The position numbers and the translations under genes are program-made. This document shows positions 21,920 through 33,000 of a stretch of DNA of 64,000 bases, piece after piece (the stretch's first letter is position 1; each line of letters starts with the position of its first letter). Origin of the DNA: Annulohypoxylon bovei var. microspora (Eukaryota > Ascomycota > Sordariomycetes > Xylariales > Hypoxylaceae). The stretch spans positions 30,251-94,250 of the forward strand of contig MU405357.1 of the NCBI GenBank assembly GCA_022836615.1. Direction: 5' to 3'. Under the pieces are notes generated by a model. It was given only the letters and a program-made list of their open reading frames with translations, was not told the origin of the DNA and searched no databases.

Positions 21920-24900
21920 TTATTCATCCCGCCCATTCCACTCCTCCCACGGCTTCGTCTCCACGACCTCACCGTACAGCCTAAGCCGGTAGAAGCACGT
22001 GTGGTCGGCGCCGTAGTTGCTGATGGCCCTGACAACGATGGTGCTCGCGTGGGCGTGCATCAGGGTGAGGTCGTCGCTGAGCTTGAAGACCTGGACGCCG
22101 TCGCCGGTGGTCTTCTTCTCGTACTCGAAATGCCCGATCTTGACGAACCCCTCGTGGAGCGTCTTCTCCGGCTCCGTGGTCGGGAAGTTGATCTCCGAGA
22201 AGGTGCGCACCTCGTCGCGCAGCGTTAGCTCTTCGATGTACACCCATACCTCGATATCCTTGGGCATCGCGCCCGGGTCTAGCGTCGAGCCGGGTAGGAT
22301 GTGTTCTACGACTAGGTTTTGCGGGATGATCTCGCGGCTTAAAATCACCGAGATGGCGGAGACTTCTTGCGTCTGCCCCCAAGCGGAGGGTCCGGCGCAG
22401 TAGCACTCGCCTTCTTCTGACCAGGGAGCCAGGGCTTGCAGTGGGGGCTGAGGTCTCCAGCCGTCGCGCTGGTACCACTGCTTGGATCTGAACTCGAAGT
22501 AACCTTTGGGTATTTCCCACGGCTTCGAGGTGTATTTCGGATCGATGACCGCGCCGGAGCCGACACCGAAGAAGTTGACCTGATTGGCGAACAGATCGTT
22601 TGTGAAACCGTGTATTTGGCCGTCGGCCATAGAACCGAGCTTGGCATTCCGGATAGCCTTGTTTATGGCAGCATCAACAATAGTCTTAATTTCCCCCTTC
22701 GTCAATCCGGCCGGAGTGTCCTTAGCCTCGTCTCGGAGTTTAACCATGTCGTCTACGATCTCCTGGATCCGTTCGTTCTGAGCTGCGTACGCCTTGCGGA
22801 CCTCCTGCTGGTAGGATTGCATCGATTTCTTGAACATGTCCATGAATTCATCCCTGGAAACGAGCACCCCCCCGGGTCTCGCCTGCTCTGTTGTCTCTTC
22901 GTTTTTGCGCACCCATCTATCCCAGCGCCCGCCGCGACCCGTTCTCCCTGTCGTTGAAGGATCGACTGGGTTTGGACCAAGGCCAGTGTTATTGGCAGAT
23001 CCTAACACGAGATCACTCTTGGCTAAACGGTTTTTAATGGCAAGCCAATGAGCATCTGAGATATCCGGCGCATTCTTTCTGGCTTCCTCCAACGTGAGAA
23101 TGATGTCGTCTTCCTTGATCAAGTCTCTCAAAGCATGCCAGAAATCCTGGGATATTGTGAGTTTCCCTTTCTTGTCTACTTCGACGAAGACCTTTTCTGG
23201 GATTTGCGAAGTGATAGCTTCAGCGACCTTGGATGGCGTATCGCCTGATCTCCCAGTGCCGAAGCCCCTATCGCTACTCGCTGTAGATGGTGTGGTAAAG
23301 TCCCGGATCTTTCCCATTGGGTTCCTCATTCCCGATGGGATGGCCTGGATGACACTGCCCTTAACTGTATCCCAAGTGGGCCATTGGACTTCGGGTTTAT
23401 TCGGGGTATAATCCCCTAGTGATATATGGCTACGGCTAATGAAAGTTAAGAGTACCCAGACTCCAGCTAGGATAGTCAGGAATACGAGGATTGCGTCCCA
23501 CTTTTCTACAAACCACCTAGTCCAAGAATTACGTCTCCGGCGAGAAGGGCGACTAGACTGCGGCTTATTGGTTAGTTGGGAGTTGGTGCCTGCACCAGGT
23601 TTGTTCCTGGAACTCCTCGCAGCCCTTTGGGCCGACTCATATTCACCATCCTCGTCGTCAGCATCATCCACTTCTCCGAGGGGGGCAGCACCCTGGCCAA
23701 TAGCTCCAGTAGAATCAGGATTAAAGAGGCTTGGAGGGTTGAACGGCGCAACCGGAGGTTGTGTGGGAGGTTGTGTGGGAGGTTGTGCAGGAGGCTGTTT
23801 ATCAGCAAACAGTCGTATAGTATTCGATTTAGGAGGGCCGGCTAGGTTAGCAACTCTGTCTAGCTCATCTATGGCCTTCAATACTGTGACTGCGTCTTTG
23901 CCCATATCGCGTATTAGAGCACTTGTCGCTTGGATCTCGACTGGTGTCAGGTGGTCTAGAGGTTTCGCAGGGCCGAGAGGTACGCTAGTTGATCGTTGCT
24001 GTGGTGGTCTTCGCATGCCTTGAATAAAGTCGGTCACTATCTTCCATTCTTCTGAGGACAGATCGTTAGATTTCGTATTCTCAGATAGACCTGTAAGTGT
24101 ACTGTCACTGATACCAGTAGACTCAAGTCCAATACTGGTATCAAACGGATGAAAAGGATCGTTCCCTCCACTGTTAGGATCAAACCCGGCACCGGTATCG
24201 AAGAGATGATAAGGGTCGCTCGCTCCAGTGTAAGAAGTGGTATTTGAATTATCCTTCCCTGTTGTCGTTAGACCCTGGCTTGAATTGCCGGTCGGCTTCT
24301 TAGGCGAGGTTGGCTTAGATATAGATTGCCCGGATGTGGGTTGTGTAGGTGGTGGCTTCGTAGGCGGTGGTTTCTCAAGTGATGCGGGTTGCTCAGGCCA
24401 AGAAAGTTTTTCAGATGAGGTAGGTTGACCTGTGCCTGGCGAAGAGCCTAATCCAGAGGAATAATTAGCTGCAGGCGCTGAGCTACCCTTCGACTGAGGT
24501 GTTATGACATTAGCATCGCCATATAATGTTCCTTCGCCCATGAAGCTTTTTGAAGAACTAGGACGGAATGCGTAACCAGACCCAGTCGAACCCCCGAAGA
24601 AGGGGGTCACGGTTGTGGGAGGCACTGAAGGCTGTCGATTATAGATGAGAGAATCTGGATCCGCAGATCTGTACCGCGTAACATCATGGGGTGGCGTTCG
24701 TATGTAGTCGGAGTCAGGCCAAAAGCTCTGTCCCCCGAGCCTAGGAATACGACCAGGTGCTTGCTTAGGGTAGTCATTATTTTCAATTTCCGAGTATTCG
24801 TCATCTTCCGGTATGACTGAAATATCAGGTGGATTCTGGTCTGGGTTATTAGGAGGATCCGCTTGATATGTACCTGCCGGGAGTCCCGGTTGGCGATCCT

Positions 24901-25282
24901 CGGGGTGAAGGGACGGGTCCAACCAAATATCATCTTGTTCATCCGGATCCTGATAGTTTTGTGCCTCCTCTACGGTCTCTTCAACGACCTTTTGGAGATC
25001 ATTTTCCATATCGAAGCGTTTACCATCCCTACCCTTGATCCGTCTTGTAAAGCGTCTATCATCGTCTTCTTCACTAACAAGGCTAGATCTAGGCTTTCTA
25101 CCCCGTCTTCTCCTCACGTTGTCAAGGTTTACATGGGTGTTAACACCGTAAGACCCATCATGCATAGGGTATAGGCTGGGTAAATCTGCTGATGGAGGTT
25201 CAGAATAGGTAGCTTGCCGTGAATTAGGAGCACTGCTTCCAGCACTCGCACGGCTTCTCGCCCGAGTGTTGCGAGATGACAT
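21920..25282 (-). CDS. SUN-domain (Sad1/UNC-84) inner nuclear membrane protein
   Basis: 1,120 residues from the ATG at 25282; the frame is open 15 codons further upstream but without an ATG. Order: a long disordered basic/acidic and Pro/Ser/Gln-rich N-terminal region (about 1-590) with a QPPT repeat, one transmembrane helix (about 592-615, core ILVFLTILAGVWVLLTFI), a luminal region with a predicted coiled coil (about 820-880), and a C-terminal SUN domain (about 900-1115). SUN features are NFFGVGSGAVIDPKYTS, the ECYCAGPS cysteine motif, VVEHILPGSTLDPGAMPKDIEVW and the closing CFYRLRLYGEV. SUN proteins join KASH proteins to make LINC complexes that anchor centrosomes and chromosomes to the nuclear envelope. 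Large N-terminal extension compared with fission yeast Sad1 (514 residues). The last ~500 bp are GC-rich relative to the rest. Confidence 0.93.
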   Translation of the reverse strand: MSSRNTRARSRASAGSSAPNSRQATYSEPPSADLPSLYPMHDGSYGVNTHVNLDNVRRRRGRKPRSSLVSEEDDDRRFTRRIKGRDGKRFDMENDLQKVVEETVEEAQNYQDPDEQDDIWLDPSLHPEDRQPGLPAGTYQADPPNNPDQNPPDISVIPEDDEYSEIENNDYPKQAPGRIPRLGGQSFWPDSDYIRTPPHDVTRYRSADPDSLIYNRQPSVPPTTVTPFFGGSTGSGYAFRPSSSKSFMGEGTLYGDANVITPQSKGSSAPAANYSSGLGSSPGTGQPTSSEKLSWPEQPASLEKPPPTKPPPTQPTSGQSISKPTSPKKPTGNSSQGLTTTGKDNSNTTSYTGASDPYHLFDTGAGFDPNSGGNDPFHPFDTSIGLESTGISDSTLTGLSENTKSNDLSSEEWKIVTDFIQGMRRPPQQRSTSVPLGPAKPLDHLTPVEIQATSALIRDMGKDAVTVLKAIDELDRVANLAGPPKSNTIRLFADKQPPAQPPTQPPTQPPVAPFNPPSLFNPDSTGAIGQGAAPLGEVDDADDEDGEYESAQRAARSSRNKPGAGTNSQLTNKPQSSRPSRRRRNSWTRWFVEKWDAILVFLTILAGVWVLLTFISRSHISLGDYTPNKPEVQWPTWDTVKGSVIQAIPSGMRNPMGKIRDFTTPSTASSDRGFGTGRSGDTPSKVAEAITSQIPEKVFVEVDKKGKLTISQDFWHALRDLIKEDDIILTLEEARKNAPDISDAHWLAIKNRLAKSDLVLGSANNTGLGPNPVDPSTTGRTGRGGRWDRWVRKNEETTEQARPGGVLVSRDEFMDMFKKSMQSYQQEVRKAYAAQNERIQEIVDDMVKLRDEAKDTPAGLTKGEIKTIVDAAINKAIRNAKLGSMADGQIHGFTNDLFANQVNFFGVGSGAVIDPKYTSKPWEIPKGYFEFRSKQWYQRDGWRPQPPLQALAPWSEEGECYCAGPSAWGQTQEVSAISVILSREIIPQNLVVEHILPGSTLDPGAMPKDIEVWVYIEELTLRDEVRTFSEINFPTTEPEKTLHEGFVKIGHFEYEKKTTGDGVQVFKLSDDLTLMHAHASTIVVRAISNYGADHTCFYRLRLYGEVVETKPWEEWNGRDE

Positions 25283-27259
25283 GGTGAATGAATATTTCAG
25301 GTGATCCTGATAACCATAGATGGACAAAAGTTCGATGATCTGAATGTAAAATTAGTACCAAATAAGGAACAAAAACATTTTTTACCATGTGAGGTTGTAC
25401 GAGTGTAGGGAGTCATGAGGTGAATTAGGATAGGGTATATTGAAGAAATTCGTACGACCACTTTCATGATGGTCGTGATTAGTGTTGAATATGAATATTG
25501 AAGATAAAGGAATAAATTTTTAGTTCAAGTGACGACAATATCCCTCGTACGGTGAATGTGAATATTGAGATGTTGTGAGGGAGATGGTGAGATAGGAGCT
25601 ACTTAAGACTTACCCAAGTTCACCCCTACCGCTAGAATTTCAACTGTAGGTACGGTGATGATGGCGCCTCATGAACCACAATGATTCGTCGGAAGTAGGT
25701 TCGTTGGCTGGTTAGGAATAAATCCTGACGAAAGATGTGAAATGGAAGAGACGTTAATTTTGGTAGAGGTAGATGTAGATGAATGGTTTTGTTCATTCCC
25801 AGCCACCCTGCCTAAGAGTTAAAGACCTGAAGACTCGCGACGTTGTGATTCTGAAAGCGGTGGGGTGTAAAAATGGTACTATGCTTTGTTAACAGCTACC
25901 GCTGCACATATGCGGAAGGTCTACCGGGTGCGGCGACACATGTGGGCGTTTTCTGGGATGCATAAAGATACCAGCCGAAGTTGTCGAACTGAGATGCGCC
26001 TCGTCGAGAAGTTTCCGAACACGGGTTAAGACATGGGATGAACAATGACTTTCTTTGCCCTTCGGCGAATCTTAAACCGTCAAAGAAATGACTGGAATGA
26101 AATTACTGGTATCAAAGTAACAACATGATTCATAACGGGTCGTTCCAGATTAGAGGAATGCAGTTCTAAGTTCATCCGGTCGCGTCGCGTGGCCTACCTA
26201 CCAATTATGAAGATGAAGAGGTGAATTTAGGTACCTTGTATCTTGGACCTTGTAGCAAAGCACCTGGTCTGCTGGCAAAATTCACCCGCCACAAACCGAG
26301 GCAGTCAAGCCACATTCCTTGGCAACTATTGGAACCCTTGGGAAATTTAAGTACGTACCTGCATGCTCTTAAAATCATCGATCAAGCGGAACATAATTCA
26401 TCATTTAATGCACGCCATTTCAACCGGACCAAGTCTATTAAAGATTTGGGAAATCTTCCTTAGGTAATTCCTAGGCACCCCCATACTAAGATATCTGAAT
26501 GTCTTTGTCATTACACGCAGTGGACTTGGCAGTTGCTCTGTATTATATATGTCAGCTATGTCAGCGTTGACAATGGGTAAGAATTCAAGATACTTAAAAA
26601 TCAAAATACCTAACTACATACTCATTAATAAGATACTAATACATTACCATACCCTCCAAACTACTCATAATTGCCTTGACTAAGACTATAACCATGATGA
26701 GGTATCTATTTAAAGACAGGTAACATCACTTATGAGTATTGTATCACGTATCTCACCAACATCTAATTTTTCAACCAGTTAAATCCCCCTTAGCAATGAC
26801 AACATATACTACAGCGTTGATCTGACCCGTTTGTTTGGTAACTTTTAACGGATAATCGAACGACGGTTAATACTACTATGTACGCAGTAGTGCTCCTGTC
26901 TTAGCACCTAATAGGCTGAAAACCCTGTCCCTACCAGCTTGATAGCGTGTGATAGTTTCCACCGATTTATGTACATGTGTAAACTGATACTGTGCAACCC
27001 CACCCCCGCAACTGCCTCATCACAGTATTAAGGCTTTTCATTTACTGTGAGTATGCTTGTCAGAACGAGGGGCAACCTTGCAACCCCTCCAATTCAAGGT
27101 TTCGTCCAATTTTAAAATGGAGATCACTGTTGACCGCCGCACCCTCAAAAGTCGCGACTCTGCCCACAACCATCACACAACATCTTCCCCCCTTTATAGA
27201 CAGCAACTTCTCTCTTTTACACTTTAAATCATATCAATTGGTCCTGTTTACTCGTTAAG
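25283..27259. other. 2-kb intergenic spacer between divergent SUN and epimerase genes
   Basis: The longest gene-free stretch here; AT-rich right half, no ORF with coding character. It must contain the promoters of both flanking housekeeping genes. A long 5' UTR or non-coding RNA could be hidden, but nothing shows it. Confidence 0.4.
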
Positions 27260-28636
<1,377 letters not shown>

Positions 28637-30083
28637 TTAGCAGGTGAGGTAGTTAGTTACCTTGCGTCGCCGGTCTGATTTGGTAAGAAGAAAAACCATC
28701 TGCTTAGCCAATGCAATTTAAGAATTGCACGTTTACCCCATAGAATAGACCAAAAATTAGGTACACATCAGTTTCGAATCAAGAAGCGTCTGGTACTGAA
28801 GACTTTAAATAAATATAAAACAAAAGGGATAATGAGTACCTAAATAAAGTATTACTTAAGCCTCTCTGTCTTCTAGTTGTTACTATCAAGCATGAGATGC
28901 ATGAGTTACAATTCCACTAATTAACAAATTTAAACTTTCTTTTCCCCTGATTTAATAATATGCTTAATAATAGATGGATTTTCTTGTTGTCTACGATATC
29001 CCCGCAACCGATTCGGCAGCTCGGCTCGAGCTCGTCTACCTCTTAATAAATGATCAACTCTATGATGATCTTCTGAGCTGTACACAGCCACCACTTGTTT
29101 AAGATGTGCGCAGTTGCGTATAGTTAAACAATTTGTTTAAAGAGGCGCGGTCGAATCAGCGACTCTCATTGTTCTCGTCTACACACTAGTAGGGCCGATC
29201 TGCTCGGCCACTCGAGCGTTGTACGTAGCAAACTGTAGACGGTTCTTAGTAACTGCCTAAACGCCAATCCACATGCCGTAGTAATTGCATCCGAATGAGC
29301 GAATGAAATACGGAGGGATGCGTGGCAGTTCACAGCAGCACGAGTTTAAATGATCGCAAACAAGCTTCGGACGCGCTGCCGGTTGCGCAATGTTACCGTA
29401 TCGCCAAGACGGGAAGAGGCTGTGCAAGAAGAAGAAGAATCGATTAAACCTAACGAGAGATGGAGAGGGGCGGAGAACTAGCGTATTCAGCGTATTCGAG
29501 AAAAGGAGTTGTCTGATAGGTCCGAGGGTTGTCCAGTTTCACAGCCACTATAGAAATCTCCATAATCCTAACCACAGATCCACTTAACACCCCTAGATGT
29601 GGCTTAAGCTTCTCCTTAGACCTGTCTCAGGAATCTCGAAAACACCTTGAAACATCCCATCATATTTCTGCCTTTTCTTTTTTTTTTGCCTCTCATAGTC
29701 AACCTTACATTCGTTCTTTTCGTCCTCACATGCATATGTCGTGTCTTGGTGAACTATAATCAATTATATTATGTATCAGCTGGAGTATTTGAATTCCTCA
29801 TTTGTTACCTAATCTTGTTACATATCGCAGTACCAACACCGACTTATTAGTAACTCATTATTATCTCGCACCTTCGGACGAAATCGATACGACGAGGCCA
29901 TGAGATGCATTGAGTGCTCATAGGGGTGTAATTATCTTAATTATTAAGCTCACAGCTTCGATTCGACTTGGTATCTCAAGGTACCACAATATCGTATAGG
30001 TATCTATCGTTAGCAAGTCACGTACTAAACATTCGAGTTCGGGTCGATCTCCACAGTCGGAGATCCCACTCATCCAATGCCAT
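28637..30083. other. 1.45-kb intergenic spacer
   Basis: Epimerase 3' flank and ankyrin-gene 5' flank. Several short ORFs lie here but none has coding bias or a recognisable domain. Confidence 0.35.
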
Positions 30084-33000
30084 ATGCCTGGACTCATTAA
30101 CAACATGGAGCACTCTCCTATCCTGGATGATAACAGACAAACACGACTTCAACTTCTGGGTGAGGAATGGGGCATAACCTGCCAACCTCCACCATCACCC
30201 TCGCCAAGACCTGACCATGCGCCATCCTACCGGACAGACAACGATGACTTTCTTGCGGACGAACTCCTCAAGAGGCAGCGCACCAATGAGTCTCAAAATC
30301 AACAACACAAAGGTGGTCTCTCTCGTGCCTTCACAACCAAGAAGAAGACGTGGGAATATAAAGAGATTTATAGCGCTCTCGTAGCTCACATCACCAATCT
30401 AGGATCGCCAGGTGTTGCCGAATGTTTGATATTGAGGTTAAATCTAGCTGGCGGAAACCTCAACTTAGCGCAGAAGAGCCGGACTAGCTTACTAAGCAGA
30501 AGGAAGAGTCTCGATCTAGCTGAGCGCAGCCAGGTGCTCCAAATCGCCGTGAAGAATGGTCACTATGAGATGATTGAAGTTCTCTTGCCGTACGCCGATG
30601 CTTTAAGCTTAGATACCGCGTTACCCGCCGCGATCCGGAACGGAAATGTGGGAATTGCTTCGCTACTCATACGGTACGGCGCGAGTGCAACTCAGACGGC
30701 AGATGGACAGGATGCATTTCGACAAGCCTGTGTTGTTGGTGGTCAGCCTGATTTAGTTGCGCTCATCCTAGGTTCTGAGGGTCGACCGTCTGCGTCGTGG
30801 TTATCGCAATCCATGGTTGAGGCAGCTAAGGTCGGATGTCTCGGCACAGTAATACATCTTAGCCAGTCGACGGCGGACGGAAATCATGATGGTGCTGCGG
30901 CTTTGAAGGCTGCTGTCGCGCTAGGCCGGAGGGATATAGCTCTCGCCATTGTTCTGGGCAATAAGCGACCAGCTCAACCCGGCCTTAATGAGGCTTTCGA
31001 TCAACTTATGACTCATCAGAATATCAACCCGAACGAGAAGCTGGCGATGGCGGAGATTCTATTATGCGCGGGAGCCGATGGCGATTCGCTATCGAAAGCA
31101 CTAATCCATGCGAACGCCACCTACTTCCTTGAAATGGTCCATCTCCTAGTTTCCTACGGCGCTTCGATCGAATATCAAGACGCGATCGCGGTTCGCAGGG
31201 CCGTGTCTAAGGGCAAGGTTGACTTGGTGGAGGTGATGTTGAATGGAAGGTCTAAGTTAAGTCCTCACTACGCATCAGAGTGTGTAGAACTGCTGCCAAA
31301 GAAGATGAGATTTGAGGAAAGGCACTCGTTTTTGAATATGCTGCTCCATAAAGGTGCAGCTGGCGCGCCGTTAGATGAGGCACTAGTTGATGCGGTGGAA
31401 GCAGGCGATCTCGAGGCAGCAAAATTACTTCTCACTCCGTTGTTTCCTGGTGGAAAAATTATCGGAAACAAAGATATTCGAAAAGGCCCTCGAAGTATGA
31501 TATTTGAACGACACGAGACTGCGTCGACGGATCACAAAGGCGCCCTGGCGTTGCAGATCGCTGTGAAGAGGGGAGACACTGCTATTTCAAATTTGATCCT
31601 GTCAAATAAACCACCTAGTCCTGTTGCGCTAGCCCAAGTCTTCCCCAGCATACGGAATCTGCCATCCCTCGAACGATACCAAATCGCCGAGATGTTTCTT
31701 AGAGCCGGGCTCACAGGGCCGTGCGTGAATTCCGCTTTAGAAAATGCTATCGATGAGCAACCGCCAAATCGCGACGAAAAACTTATTGCTCTTTTCCTTC
31801 GCTACAATGCCGATGTTAACTTTAATGAAGGTCATACAATTACGGCAGCTATCTCACAAAAGGATATCCGATTACTAGAAAGATTGCTTAAGAGCAAGCC
31901 CACGATTCAAGTAGCAGCTAAAGCAATCCCCAGGGCAATGGAGGTTAATGACAGTTCAATGCGCTTACAAATGATCAACATGCTCCTAGCAGCTGGCGCG
32001 TCTCAGGGTGGTCCCGAGGTGTCCGCGTCAGTCGATGTGGCGGTGCAAGCCAATCCTCTAGACAAACGGCTACTCAAAACCCTATTACAGCAGGGCAATG
32101 CCGATGTAAACATCAATGGAGGAATTGCCGTAGAGCACGCTGTGCTGCAACCCGACCCGGAAGTTATCGAGATGGTTCTTGGTCTAGGACAGCCCAGCGC
32201 CGAAAGCTTAGAGCGGGGCCTAAAGAGCGTCGCGAAGCTTCCAACGTCTCCCATTAAAACGGATAAGTTGAATTCAATATTACGCCGAACAAAATCGAAG
32301 GATACTGTTACTTCATTACTCATACAAGAAGTGCAGGCCGTGTTAAAGGTGCCTCCTCACGAGCAAAATTTCTCATCGATAAAAGTCTTATTGGCAAACG
32401 GCGCCAATGTCAACGCTATGAATGCCGAAGCATTATGTCGCGCAGTCGCCGCGGCAAATATGCAGTTGGTGGAGGCTTTTTTCATTACTAAACCGAATGC
32501 CAACTCGATGGCGTTTGCTATGCCTCACGCTCTTCGCATTCGTGATCTTATGGATAGACTAACGTTCACACAAAAGATCTTGGAAGGTGGTATACCGCCA
32601 AACGAAGTGAATAGAGCTCTCGTCTTTGCAGTCAACACATACCCTGATGATATACCCTTAATTAATACCCTTTTGGCTGGCGCTGATACGCGTGACGGCC
32701 TAGCTCTAATGGAGGCTATTAAGAGGGAAAAGCAGGATATTGTGGAATTGATCTTAGGCAAAAAGTCTTTTCCCGTCGAAATTCTCAACACCGGCTTCAC
32801 CCAAGCGACAAGGGGCAAGAATAAGAGATCAAGGAGTATGTCTTCTATGAGTCTGTTAAAAGCAGGCGCGTCAGGTGACGTAGTATCGGATGCGCTATTG
32901 GCAGCAGCTACAGACGGCGACGTCGACTTTGGCGCCCTCTTAGTACAGAACGGGGGTAGCGTGGAGCACAAGGACGGCCAGGCTGTTGTAGAGGCTTGTA

